Source of the DNA: Balanoglossus misakiensis
Lineage: Eukaryota; Hemichordata
Length of the DNA: 64,000 nt
Reading direction: 5' to 3'
NCBI GenBank assembly: GCA_040954595.2
Contig: CM082588.2
Span: forward strand, 3,658,001 to 3,722,000
Part shown: piece after piece, positions 1 through 12,964 of the stretch
Layout: every line of letters begins with the position of its first letter
Numbering within the stretch: position 1 is the first letter of the stretch
The notes under the pieces: model-generated
Database searches by the model: none
Seen by the model: only the letters and a program-made list of their open reading frames with translations
Told to the model about the DNA's origin: nothing
Position numbers and translations under genes: made by a program

Positions 1-97
1 AACAACAATTATTAATTAGTATACCCTAGTTTATGAATGACACATGTCAATACTGACAAGACATAAATCTTTTTTTTGTGTGTATAGTGAGCCTCAC

Positions 98-910
98 CCA
101 TCTTTGTCTTCATACAGGTCTCGTAGCATGCTGGCACATTCCATTGATCTCTGCAAATGAACCATATAAGACAGTAATCAGGGAAACTCTTAACATTAAC
201 TGGATTAAAAGAAACAAGGTAATGAACAAGTCATTATCACACTTCATGTGGAACTTAAAGAAAATGATATCATATTAAACTGCCATTGCTTTTGTTAGAG
301 TGGAATATGACAGAAGAGGACAGTGCATTGCATATCAAAATTCACTTACATCCATCAGCATTTTCACCCTGTGGTCAGAATTGATTTGGTCTCGTGCCTG
401 TAGAAAAAAAAACAAACTAACAAATGAGGACTGTATTGGTGAAGACATCATGGTCAGAACACCAGATTCACGCAATGTCACACGGTAGGACACCTGTGTT
501 GTCCTGAGCAAAGCACTTTCCTTCTGCAGTTCTGGTCCATCCTCGCATCCAATCCAAAAGTGATGACTAAAATCAGTAAATGGTGTATTGTAACAAGTAG
601 TTTGTATGTGAACTGGACGTTTGTACGTTACTTTTTGTTTACTGTAAACACTGCCTACAGCCTACACTTCAAATCATACAATATTATTGTTTATGTTTGG
701 ACCTGGTGCCGGTGCCGGTGGAGATCACCACTGAGGAGATAAAGCACGAACAACGAAACTGACAATAACGACGTAGCGTTGTGTACGCCAACGATCGGTA
801 GGTTTTAGACTCACCGAAGTTTTCTTGTGAAGAATTTCTTTCGACTTCGCGTCCATAAGCCTCTCTCTCTCTTCATGCAGTCGCCGCTGTTGTTCCAGAA
901 GAGTTTCCAT
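98..910 (-). CDS. SF3A3: Splicing factor 3A subunit 3, N-terminal exons (partial)
   Basis: Subunit of the SF3a complex of U2 snRNP, which helps U2 bind the branch point in the nucleus. Three minus-strand coding exons are visible: 815-910 (32 codons from the ATG at 908-910), 350-397 (16 codons) and 98-150, which ends in phase 2. All junctions are GT-AG and the frame is continuous. Seen in sequence: the start METLLEQQRRLHEERERLMD, then ARDQINSDHR, then MLRDLYEDKDG. These match the known SF3A3 N terminus (METILEQQRR..., RDQINSDHR, LRDLYDDKDG) residue for residue over long stretches. The gene continues beyond the left edge, so the zinc-finger part is not in the window. Its 5' end is about 320 bp from a tRNA gene on the opposite strand. 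The identification is secure; only the UTR limits are unknown. Confidence 0.95.
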
Positions 911-1232
911 TCTTGTGTTTACTTGAAGATCGTCAGCAAAGAAAGCTCACTCACTCAGCTCAGGTACGATAACAAAACGTGAGACAAGATGGCTGCCGCA
1001 TAGGGATGATTGTTTGTTGAGACTTTCCTTCACTGAACTGTTGTTCTGTACAATCGTTTATTTGGAATACAGAGACTTGGAAAGGTTTTTTTATCGCCAA
1101 AAATACATTGTAAGCACTCATGGTTTCTATACGGCAAAACGACATATCAATCGACTGGAGAAATAAAAATTAACCATCTTTCAGAAGTACCAACGTTTAT
1201 ATTTTATAATAGAAGCCATTTTCTGCAGCAAT
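911..1232. promoter_or_regulatory. SF3A3 upstream/promoter interval
   Basis: The interval lies between the SF3A3 start codon (minus) and the tRNA-Trp gene (plus). It contains a sequence reading ACAAGATGGCTGCCGC near 985-1000, which resembles the AAGATGGCGGC motif common near animal housekeeping promoters (YY1-like). No TATA box is evident. It is called a promoter by position only. Confidence 0.4.
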
Positions 1233-1304
1233 GACTCCGTGGCGCAAGGGTAGCGCGTCTGACTCCAGATCAGAAGGCTGCGTGTTCGAATCACGTCGGG
1301 GTCA
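1233..1304 (+). tRNA. trnW-CCA: tRNA-Trp (anticodon CCA)
   Basis: A complete 72-nt intronless cloverleaf. The acceptor stem GACTCCG pairs with CGGGGTC, with one G-T wobble. The anticodon stem-loop is TCTGA-CTCCAGA-TCAGA with anticodon CCA. The T arm holds GTTCGAATC (B box), and the D-arm segment GGCGCAAGGGTAGCGC gives the A box. The sequence is nearly identical to vertebrate cytosolic tRNA-Trp. No CCA is encoded, as expected for a nuclear gene. It is transcribed by RNA polymerase III from these internal boxes. Confidence 0.98.
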
Positions 1305-4300
1305 GTGGCCAAATTTTTCTTCCACTCTCAACCTGGAGTAACTTTAAAGTCTATGACCCAATGTAATCTTCTCTTTTATCTTCTGGTATCTTGTTTATTG
1401 AACACCACTGACAGTGATAGCCTCTATGTACTCAGGATCAGGAACAAAATGTTGCACGCAATTCCATGGCAACGTGCATATTCACTGTTTTTCCCATTTT
1501 AACCAGAAACCTACCAGCATGCCGACAGCAAGCAAAGAATTTTGTTACAACCATCCCTCTCAGAGAAAGCCAACACATCACTACAGACAACTCCATATAG
1601 TACTCACAAGATACAAGAACCATTGTTTTTCAATTTTCTTTATTCTCATCAAAAGTATCTTCTTTTTCAAAAAGCATACATATTAACTGGTACCTTCTCG
1701 GAAATTAATTTCATCTCCTTGCTAACAATTTTACAAAATTTGTCAAATTCTAATTTTTTTTTAAATCTCTGATAATAAACAGGCATAATAGAAATTTATT
1801 CTCTCCTTGAGAGCTTTGTCACTTTTTGCTGAAATGGGGAGAAAAATCACAACTTTTACCGCAGTCAAATGCATTAATTATTTTTATATAAGCAGGGACG
1901 TTTTTTGTCAAATTTCGGTGGCAAACTGGAAATTTCTTCGGAAACACTGCAAGGCACACTTCAACATACACAGGATATGCCAACTCTAATTTTGTCAGAT
2001 TTTTTCACAAAAAGGCAATGATATTGCTGTAAATGTGTTTTGTCATAAAAATAGTTTTTATATATTTCTATTAACAAGGTACTCCGTTGAGATGGCGATC
2101 AGCTGACTGTCTTGATACTTTTTTCTTCCTGTTCTCGAAGCCCATGATCCTCTGCAATATACAAAGACATGGATACTCAACAACACTGCACACACAAAAA
2201 TACGACTGTCCTCTGAAGGGACACATATATGACACTACTTTTCAGGAGGTACCACTGACAGAAAATCCTCACGTTTCCTTATATTTCTGTTCTAAAGTTC
2301 TCCTGCCCTACAAGAATCATTCAAATATTCGCCTAACCCTATAACAGTGATATCGGATATTTTCAGTTGTGTGTTGTAGGAAGAAAATAACTTGTTTACC
2401 TGGCATGATGACTTTGCAAATTAATGTGCAGTTAGGAACATGAAAGTTCATGCACAAAAATTTCATTCGGACAGTATAGAATTTGTTGAATATTATCACT
2501 TTGACTGGCTGCAAGTAGCCGAACATGAAATGAGAATTCAACACTGCGTTCATCACTTGAAATGGTCAGTGGTTGCACGCTTAACTTAGGCTGGAAAACC
2601 AGGATTTCATATCTGACTTGGCCAACCTTAAATATCTTGCGTCCTTCTTCAGTTTAGTATAAAGATCCAGCCAAGTAATTTTGGTAGCTACTACCTCCTC
2701 AAAATGCTACTAAATTTTTCCAGAGATCACTGAAGTTATGAGCAATGATCACCAAAGGGAGTTAATTCTTCTGGATAAAACGCAGGAAGTTGATGATTGC
2801 AGTTGTTTTATGAAAACTTGTGATAGCAGTACAAATACACATGGATAAACACATAATATATGCACATTTCCATATTCTGTTACGCACACAGTTTTGTTTG
2901 CTCAAAAGATTTGTCAAAAAGCAGTCAATGAATTTTGAAAGCGGCATATTTTTCACTCAAAAGATTGCCAGAAGTTTGTTTCATTTCTTGGTGTTTACTG
3001 AACTTACAACAGAACCAATTGATATACAAACCAGTTTGTTTTTGACGACTTAAACGCGAAGAGAACTGCCTGCATACAGCAATTGTTGAAATCTTTCACT
3101 TGTTCAGCCCTTTAATCAGAGGCATGTATATAGTCATGATCAGGTAAATTTTTTTTGAAACGTTTATGACCTCGGACATAAGGTCATTCTGTCCATGGAT
3201 TCAAACATTTTATCCCATTTCTTGAGTTAGTTGCCCGTCAAATAAGCTTAGAGGCACACTGTCCCACAATTCACTGATTCGTCCATCATCCAATGGTAGT
3301 AATTTACCAATTTTAGAAAAATTCACTTGATAGCTTTTTGAATGGGTTAATTAATAACCAACATTTGACCAAGGAAACCAAAAGACATCAACCCTGCAGT
3401 GGGTTGGAAGACTTCATGCAAAACCAAAATTTCTGAAAGTCAATTTTTTGAGATCTTTAGACACTATTCATACAGGCCCAGAAATGTCATGTTGACGACC
3501 CCTTTACAGTAGTCTCATTGATAAACAAAAAGTGAATATTGCTCAAATTATGATCTTTCAATTCGCCAAAGGTACAAAAAAATTAATGTAATTTTTGGGA
3601 GGGCACATAATTTTCAGCAGATGTTCACTTTCTATTTGAGGCACAAGGGATAGTCACCTGGGAAACACACATCTCTCCTCTTCCACTTCCTCACATCCAG
3701 GCAATGCCGAGGCAGCTCCAGGCCATGCAATACACCCCTGGGGGTCCAAGTGGCCGCGGCCTCCTTTGCTTGATGAGTGGCTGGCACCTGTACAGCTGAG
3801 ATATGCTCTCTACACGAGTGCCAAATGGGAAAACAAACGTGGCCAGACAGGCAACTTGTTTTTTTGTGTCTTTTTTGTCTTGCGAGAAACCTGGTAATTC
3901 TATGTGGCTAAAAAAAGCTCTAGTTCAGTTCTCCAGCTACTGGCCAATAACGGCGAAGCTTTTTAAAAATAATGTAAATGATATTTTTTTTTTCTCTGCT
4001 ACCAGAATGCCAAGGCAGATAGATGTCAATGCCTCCGTTTTAGTGGATGTTCTTGTTCGAAGCCAGCTTATAGGCTTGCAATGTTTGAGAGACTGCAGTC
4101 ACTGTCTCTAAGTGTTCCAGTCAGTCAAATATACACATTAGTCACTGGAGAAGAGTACAAATCCTGCAACTGTAATGTAAATGCAAATTCAAATTTCAGT
4201 GCAAATGCATAGGTCCAATAGAATTTGGACTGCTGTAATTTCGCACCACATTTGAGCTGGTGTTTTGCATAAGACTTTGGTTTTCTTTTTTTTTTATTCG

Positions 4301-5916
4301 GTTTTCATTCAGTTTCTGTTTTTTCATTTGTGTCATGAACTTTTTTTTTTTATCATGTATAAAGAGAGCGGGAGAAAAGAAAAGAAAAGAAAGAACTCAA
4401 GTTAGTGAGGACACATCACAAATACAGTGGGTTGAACACAGACAACAGAAACCCTGGTGGGACTTCCGTTACAAAAACAGACAACTGGTTGGTCGCAGAG
4501 GAAACTGTTTAAAAAAACAACTTTCCACCTTTTTTCCCCCCCACTAACAAACTGCATTATTACACCAGTGACAACTGAATCAAAGCCAAAATCTTTACAT
4601 TCTCGTCAACTGGCGAGTTTCCTCTACAAGGCAACTTCAACCACACAATGGGGATAGGCTTTCTATCTGACAGGAGAATTTTGTGATCTCGGCACTTGTG
4701 CACTCACAAAATCAGGATACAAACGAAGCAATGTTTTAGCATATTTCTTTTTGCAAGAGCTAACTTTTTAACGGTTTTTATTTGGCTTACGTAACAGACG
4801 AGAAATTACAGAACAGACAATTCTGATGCCAATCTTGAAACAATAAGCCCCACTAGTTTTGAAGGGCTACTACCAACAGGGAAAGAATTCGACAAATTAA
4901 CAGCTGTACGAACTTTCACTTTTTTCACTAAGCAAGAAACAGGGTTGTTCCCAAATAACATCAAAAATCGAACACACAGGCTAAAATATTTTAAAATACG
5001 AGTTTTCAAGTCTAAAACTTACTCTTCGAATTGAGAAAATTTGTCTTTAAATTTGTTGAGTGCATAATTCAATCAGAACTCTAGAGGTTGCCAGTTTCTA
5101 CCATAGTACAGACATTTCACATCTCGTCTACTTAAATAAAATAACTGAACTACCAAACAGATTATACAATCTGCACATTGAACGAATGGGTAACGTGATT
5201 TTTTTTATCTTCAGGCTAATTCATGTTTAACATTGCTAGACTATGAAAAAATAAAGTTTAACACAGATAAATGAAAATGTATTGGCCATAAAACTACCAC
5301 TTTTGTGTTTAACTTGGTATTTACACAGACAAAATTTGTCACCGTCAAACTTCTCACCTCAATCCCACACTAAAGAGTTCAAAACACAGTAACTATTAGT
5401 ACAAATAAGAAAATATGCAAAAAAGGGGTCATTTCTGTTTATGGCAGCGATTTTCAAGTAATTTAAAAGTTTGTATATATATCGTAAGCATATGCAGAAT
5501 TTAGGGTCTTGTGTTTAGTGGAATAGTGGCATCTGATGAGAATTTTTTTTTCAGACTAAGAGTTTAAAAAGGTGGTCTTTTGACTGTTCTCTGCACAGAC
5601 TGTACTTTATAGAATTTGCAAGACTGGTTGGTTGTGGTCTTCATCATGTCTTTGCCAAGCATCAAATGTCTTGTCGTATGGAGAAATGTTTGTTTTGTTT
5701 TCCCAAAAGATGATGCAACTAGGGACAGGATTTTTTTACAGGATACATTATTCCACACAATGAGTCAATAAAATCTTGGTCAATTTGATGGTTTAACTTG
5801 AAAGCGGTGAGACGTCTCTAGAATACTTTCAAAGACAGTTTATGTTGATGCTTCCAAATCGAACAAATATATAGAGGTGCATCAATATGATGAGTGAATT
5901 ATAAAAGTTTTGGGGT
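1305..5916. other. Long non-coding stretch incl. probable 3' UTR of the hnRNP gene
   Basis: About 4.6 kb of mostly AT-rich sequence with no convincing coding exon. The right-hand part is likely the 3' UTR of the minus-strand hnRNP gene; a minus-strand AATAAA (TTTATT on plus) lies at 4777-4782, about 1.1 kb past its stop. A short GC-richer island at about 3658-3795 is open in one minus frame between AG and GT signals (see findings). No transposon signatures were recognised. Confidence 0.5.
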
Positions 5917-8900
5917 CTATTTCCAAGCTTGGCCATAGGAATCCTGATACCATTCCTGACCACCTCCAGGGGTATAATCATAGCCACTGCTGTAATCCTG
6001 CTGCAAAGGCTGCTGAGCTATTGGCTGGGCTCCCCAACTCTGGCTGTTTTGATTTTGGGTAAAGCGGCGTTTGGAGTCACCTGAATTTTGTGTGTCGGCT
6101 TTGCGTTTGCCGGCAAAGCCGCCTCCACCACGGCCACCACGTCCGCCAGCCTGGCCTCCTCTGCCACCACGACCACGCCCTCCTTGCTGGCCGCCGCCCC
6201 TCATACCACTGCCACCACGCCCTCCTCTTCCCTGGCCACCGGAATAGCCGCCGCTGCTGCCACCCATGCCACCACCACCACCACGCATCGGATACCCGCT
6301 GCGACCCCGCGACGCCGGCTGGGCACCGCGTCCACGGAAACCACCACCACGGGATCGGCCTTCGCGGTAGCCGCCACCACTGCCATAACCACCATAGTCT
6401 TGTCGGTCGCCGTAACCGCTGTAATAGCCATCAGCATAGTAGGGGTCATCATAACCGCCATGATACTCGTCATAACCGTAATAGTCATCGTAGCCATATC
6501 CATAGCCGTAATCACGGTCATAACCACCTCTGTCATAGCCTCCACGTCCACGCATTCCCATACCTCCACGGCCTCGACCACCGCCGCCGCCACCTCCACC
6601 ACCATAGTAATCTTCTTCCCACCTGTAAAGCACAAAGTTTTTTTGTAAGTCACCATGAAACTACACAAACAATACAGGCTTTTCTACAGTGATAACTTTC
6701 ATCATAGTGACAGACCACCCTACGTTGCTGATGCAATAAAGCGACCCAGACACTTTCATACACAACTTCAAAAAGTTGAGATCCCACTCATCCGTAATTA
6801 AATACCATCTCGTAACTGCCCCACCCACCTTTGCGGTCTGCCGCCGCCCATTTGCCTCTGCTGTTGCCTTTCCTTCTTTTTCTTGTTTTCTGAAGGTGGC
6901 TTGGCCAGCGAGATCTCCAGATTTGAGCCCTCGACGTCCTTCCCGTTCATCTCTTCCATGGCTTTGACAGCGTGGTCCCTCTCTTCGAAATGCACAAAAC
7001 AGTAGTCCTTCAGCTTCTTTATCCTCTCGACTGGTCCGAAAGCTTCAAACAGGGGCTTCAACGTCTCTTCTGTTGTTGTCACCATGAGGTTTCTCACGTA
7101 CAGTACTTTCACCTATATCAGAGGGAAAATGGGGGTGATGGAAAGGGGCCCTTCTCAGTCCCTTGTATATTAGCTGGCGGGGTCACCTGGTATCTCTATT
7201 GCGATCACCCACAAATATTACACTCGACACTAGAAATACTGATCCCTTGCAAATCCCTGCTAGCTACGAATCAAATTTTGGAAGCAATGGCGATCCGAAC
7301 TTTTAGAAACAGGTCTATCATTGGAGTGCCTCAATCTAGTTGTACAAGTCCATGCAAAAGTAATTTGTGCTTAGTACATAACTCAGCACGTGGTCAAAGT
7401 GGTCTGCAAATAGTCGCCCGTGTTTTCTGCATAGATATTTCAGCTGAATACAAATTTGCCTGACATCTCATTGCCTACATATTTGTACTCAACAAAACAC
7501 CCAGTAATACTCAACACATTAGCAACCTTTGCCGAGTTTACCTTGGCCCATGAAAGAACAAAAATACACTTTGAGGAACGCCAAGTGTACCTTCGACATT
7601 GTTTCTTCATCAGGCTCTTCCTGTGGATCTGCCCAGTCCACAGTGACATTGGAGTTACCCCACACTTTGATTCGACCACTCATTAACCTTCTCCTTGCAA
7701 GAGAGGCTGCCTTGTGTGAATCGAAGTGTAAGAAGGCAAAACCTCTGTTCTTCTTTCTGTCCTCGGGCATGTGATAAATTATAACATCAATCAGGCCATC
7801 TACAACACAAGAAGTCATTTGGAAATATTAAATGAGAATTGTTTTCAAGTACTTTTAGGGCAGCTTCGTTTCTTTTTACGATAAGGTGAAAAGATTGAAC
7901 TCAGGTTTGCATTCAATGCAAGTAGTGCAGCAAACTCGTGGAAACAGAGTCGATGAAAAGGTAAAACGGCCATCTTCCCCCCATTTTGCCATTTACCTGA
8001 CCTGGGACGTTGCAAAACTTGACTGATCTATTTGATCTGATCAACCCAACTCAAATGTGGCTCCAAACAGAAGGCAATGAAACCATACTCACTGACATGT
8101 TTGCCAAATTCTTCCAGGATCTCATCCTTTGATTTTGTCTTTGGGATTGACCCTACAAAGAGCCTGTGGTTGGCAACAGATATACAAACACCCAAACGCT
8201 TTCCTTTCCTGATCTCATGGTTGTCAAGCTGAAAAAATTAAATATTTTTCTTATTTTTCACACCTTTCAAATATTTAGATTTTAGAGTATGAAAATCTTT
8301 CCACCAAACAAGACCAACATAACTTTCTGATCAAGGAATTTTCTCAATGTATCCATGACAAAACACTAAGGTGGCGTTTCTATTTACCTGTTTCACAGCT
8401 TCTTGTGCACCCTCCTTGGTACAGAATGTGATGAAAGCATACCCTCGGTTCAGCCCTGACAGTGGATCCATCATAAGCCGCAAGTCCCAGATTTTGCCAC
8501 ACTTCTCAAACAACGGCACAATTTCATCTTCAAACATATCTCTTGGAATCTTGCCAACAAAAACTTGCTGTGGGTGGGAGAAAAATAGAAATTATTGTTC
8601 AATACAGAAATTACAATATGTTTTTGTTAAAATTAATTTACCAAGTTCTTTAATTCTGTCAATAGAAATTGACCCATGGTCCCTCTCATCTCCATCCAAG
8701 AAACAAGACTGGACCACTGGCCTAACTATACACAGTTGTCAGATGTTTTAAAATCTTTACCTCTGCTTCACCAGCAGGAGGAGGACCATTCCAATCTGGC
8801 GGGGGACCACCATATTTCCTCTGTCCTGTTGTGACATCAAGCGTATACCCTGTACGATCCAGTATTTCCTATGGGATGAATTGAAAGTTTATGTACATGT

Positions 8901-9738
8901 TAACCTATTATTTGCAGTTGGTAAACTATCACAAAGCGGACAAAGAAAGGATTACATCATTGATTTTCCAACCAAGCTATCCCAAGCACCTTTTACTTTT
9001 GTTATGCAAATCATTACAAATCTTTCCCCTGTCTGCGCAAATGTCACACTGTGCCTGATTAGATAATTTAAATTACCTTGAGTTTGGCTTCATCTGGTCC
9101 TGGCCTTGCGTCTGCAGCTGACTGCTGTTTGAGTTTCGTCCTCTGTCTGTATGTTTTCATGACTCCACACAGAAATGCACTTTTATTGTTTACATGTGAA
9201 AGATCGCTCTCTGCAAAAAAAAAACACTCAAGTCTTTTAGCGCTTAAACAAATTCGGAGATAAAAGACCAATCCCATATTTGGAATACACAAATAACATA
9301 ACCGTAATTTTTCCTTGAATAGAAACCAACCTGCAAATTGCTTCAGCACAGACAATGCACCCTCTTCATTGAACTCCTTCAGTGCATCAACCGCCCTCTC
9401 ATCCAGCTCTCCATGAGTGAGTGTTCCTGGAAAAAGAGATGTGAAAATAAATTTAGCCGCAATTCATGGCATAAGAAAATCACGAAAATACTGCTATAAA
9501 TCACACCCATTAAATTGATAAGAGATGTACCTGTTATATAAATTCTGTCCAACTGCTCTGAAACAGCTTCACTGAGGCCGATATCGATAAGCTTTTGGTA
9601 ATCTTCTGTTTTTTCATAAGAGTCTGGTGCGGACTGTTGTTGCTCCATGGGTTCTTCAGTCTGTTGTTCTGCAGGTTCCGTGGATTCCTCCGTTTGCGGC
9701 ATTTCTTCGTTCATCTGCTCGGTAGTTTCATCAGCCAT
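5917..9738 (-). CDS. HNRNPR/SYNCRIP: hnRNP R/Q-type RNA-binding protein (three RRMs, RGG/YG tail)
   Basis: Nuclear and cytoplasmic RNA-binding protein of the hnRNP R / SYNCRIP family, acting in mRNA splicing, stability and transport. Nine minus-strand coding exons: 9531-9738, 9331-9426, 9077-9210, 8761-8868, 8388-8567, 8093-8228, 7591-7799, 6829-7112, 5917-6622. All are GT-AG, with phases that join into 686 codons plus TAG. Seen: an acidic Glu/Gln-rich N terminus; the conserved [20 protein letters not shown] segment; RRM1 from about residue 183 ([10 protein letters not shown]...RGYAFITF); RRM2 from about 265 (RLFVGSIPK...NRGFAFLHF); RRM3 from about 358 (VLYVRNL...YCFVHF); a long Arg/Gly/Tyr-rich region; and a GKRKAD...SKRR nuclear signal before the conserved end [10 protein letters not shown]. 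Family members are about 620-640 residues, so this one has a slightly longer Gly-rich tail. One gene probably stands for the vertebrate HNRNPR/SYNCRIP pair. Confidence 0.96.
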
Positions 9739-12700
9739 GATTTACAACTGTGCAGAAAGGTGATCGAGTTGCAGGTTAGCGCCATCCGTTATTATGAGGG
9801 CATGCTGTCAACATGGCTTCAGACAACAGGCCGCGGGCATATCATAAAATCAGTTGAAGGCAAACGAGTTTACGTAACAAGCGTCTCTACTCATCGCTCT
9901 CAGAATGTCTATTTCAAGGACAGTAAGTGAAATACACACGACGCGTTGCCTTGCATCAACATGAAAACTAACGCGTCCCAAATTCTAGTGGCCTCGATTA
10001 CCGATGCGAATGCCTTTGTCTATTTTATCAACAAAAGAGGTTGTCACATGGCCGGGTTACCCTGCTTATGCACGCGGACGAGCCACGCTGGTGTGTATCG
10101 TATAATATTATGATATTTGAAGCTATGGAACCAATCGTGTACATTTCAAAGACTAATTCCTTATTGTCATTAAAATAGAATTGTGTGGATCCTTCAAAAC
10201 GTAGCAGGTGGTTAACGAAATTACACGATTACAAAGTGCCGAGATTTTCCACAACCACGCTCATATCAAAGTGTACTATTCGGGCTTTGTTGTCTGACGT
10301 TTACCCACGCGTCAATGGCTACCAACAATTTTTGAAAAAGAATCAATTAAAACACATACGTTCTTGTGTTGATCGTGCAAAAGAAAGAACATTGATATCA
10401 TCGATGCTTAAATTTGCAATAACAAACCAACCTAGAATACTATAAACTGTCGTTTATGTTACTTCTAACTCTTGCAGGATTTTTAAAATCTTTCAAAATG
10501 GCCGCGTGGCTTGGGGTGCAGAACGCGCATGGCGAATTCCCCAATAAAATACACAGACTCAAGAAGATAAATCGCGAAACCCTGATAAAATGGTTATCAT
10601 AGAAACACTGCAAATGCAAGAGTATTCAATCACTCGTCCAAACTTACCAAAACACCTGTCCTCTTCAAAAAACAAGAAACTAAAACTGGTACTCAGGCCG
10701 AACACAACCAAAATGGCGTAACGCGTGAGTGACAGATTGCGTACAACGACGGGTTTCCTTTCCTTAAATTCAGGGTTATTGGGTTAAAGGTCATCATTTT
10801 CCCGCTCAAACCCCTGTCAGTTGCCATGCGTCACAATAAATTTACATACGTAAATATACATGTAAATACTGTGTGTGTTTGTTACTGTGTATGTTTCATT
10901 CATTGTCTGAGGCCCTGGGCGGACCACTACTATACTTTATTTCCGTCCCATACGTGTTATCAGCACCAAGTTTTTGATGGATTTCCGCCATCCAGAAAGA
11001 CTTGAACTTGAAGATTTTATGTTTTACACCAAGTATTTTTCGCCATCTTCCACATCTTTGTGTTCTTGTATGATTATTTATAATGTCACCAAACAATGTG
11101 ATAAAACTTACTGTCAATTTTACCAATCACACCACCATGACTTCAGTGACATTATCCTGAAGACACATTTGTAAAAAAAAAATATTTATTTACTGTAAGC
11201 ATTGGTAAGGGATTGGTTCTATTGTGAATTAAAAACAACAAAATGAGACTATCGCATAAGTTTTCTGCTACTCAAAAATGAGCAGCCATGTTTTAATGGT
11301 TCAAACAAACTGACTTGGAGTAACAATGTCTAAATAACACAAACGACTTACCAACGCACACTGTGCATTGAAATACATGTACACCCCCATTTCCGTTTCG
11401 AAATCTGCTTTTAAAATAGGTTCTGATACATGATCACACGCAACGAAGCTGCTACTTGTGAATCTAGGAAGGAATCTACAACACGCATGCAGTAGTTGCT
11501 CAGTTATATTCACCTTAAAATGATGAAACCCATGTGATGCACCTGGGAGGGAGTTAGTGGAAGGATCACCTAACTTCTGTATTGATTCCACAAAAATATC
11601 AAGCACAGGAGCATTTACAAGGAGAAATGTTTCAAATTGATTGAAAAACACTGCATGTAAAAAAAAATCAAGCATTTTTATTTTTTCATTTTAAAGAGAA
11701 CAATAGCAATACTCATCTAGCTTCTGTTTAAACTTCTACTCGCTGCAAATTTCTGTGCCACAATTTTTTTTTTCTCGATCAGAACAAAACAATCTCTACA
11801 TCAAAACTAAAAAGAACACACACACATATTACATGTACATCAGCAATGGCAGTAAAGGCTTGTTAAGGTGGCACTTGCCATCTTTTGAATTTTTTTTACC
11901 ACACAAGAAAACTGAAACAAATTGACATTTATCGGCACTTTGCTTTTAACACGCTTGTAAGGATCTTCAGAGAATTATTACAAAGATATTTTTTCACCAA
12001 ACAAAATTTTAATCACACCAATAAGCACAGTGAGAGCCATGGCAACAGCTCACAGTTACATATCATGGTTACTTATGTGAAACTAATCAGATGTAGCATT
12101 ACTTGAGAAATGTCAAACAGAGGGTAACCCTGTCACCTCTGTAATTGTATGAACTCATTAAAAAGACATTTCTTTTGTACACAGTTCAGATTACATTATC
12201 TTTTCTCCCGGGCAATTTTTTTGAAGAAAAATACACAGACTCTGGCTTGGATTTATGACATTTTCACTCAGGGAATAACAACTATCATAAACTGAAGTTA
12301 AAACATTTGCAAAAAAAGGTCTAATGTAAGCATACAGGCAATAAATAGACCACAACATTTGCCGGATACATCTGAGAGATCTCTACTGTCTATGGCTACA
12401 ATTACAATGCATAATCCAGTGCAATTTTTCAAATTAAAAAAGCTCCGATGTATAAAAGTGAAACAAAGACATCTACATAACAAAGCATCTCCTTACTGGT
12501 CAAATAATACAAATCTGCGTAACAAAAGGAATGTTACTGGTGAAATATACAAAGATGCATAACAAAGACAAATGCTATTGCTTCTAATGTAACATTCGAA
12601 AGAGAATAATTCTGAAATTAAATCAACAAATTACACAAAGAGCAAGAAAATAGTTTTCACAGAAATGACTGAAGAAATCTACTTGCCCTATTTAAACAGC

Positions 12701-12964
12701 CTTCAGCAAAATAAACCTTCGGGACAATAGCATGTGTGGTCAAGAGCCCTAATGAAGCAGTTTACAGTCATAGTCCAGAGTACTCGTATTCTGTTGAAAG
12801 GTACCATGACTATACAGTCACCAAATCAAATTTAGCCAATTACCATGGAAAGTGTAGAGCTAGCCAATCAAAGACTTTCACCAAGCGGCTATAAGAAAAA
12901 GATTTTCAGGTCTCCACCAAAACCAAGATGCCTAAATGCTAACCCTGCACGATCTATACATAGT
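9739..12964. other. Intergenic: hnRNP promoter side and SRRM1 3' flank
   Basis: The left part holds the hnRNP 5' UTR and promoter, including GC-containing segments and AAAATGGCCGCG / AAAATGGCG motifs near 10496 and 10711. The right part (about 12.1-12.96 kb) is probably the SRRM1 3' UTR. A minus-strand open frame of 124 codons at 11301-11675 has no recognisable similarity, and I treat it as chance. No RNA gene or mobile element was recognised. Confidence 0.4.

Noticed and set aside
6088-6692. Long plus-strand and second-frame ORFs over the RGG/YG exon of the hnRNP gene
   Set aside because: Low-complexity Thr/Ala- and His-rich translations that are shadows of the Gly/Arg/Tyr-coding strand.
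6640-6720. ATGATGA box suggesting an intronic C/D snoRNA in the hnRNP gene
   Set aside because: No CTGA D box at a suitable distance and no terminal stem.
11301-11675. 124-codon minus-strand ORF
   Set aside because: No recognisable similarity and no consistent exon context; AT-rich chance frame is more likely.
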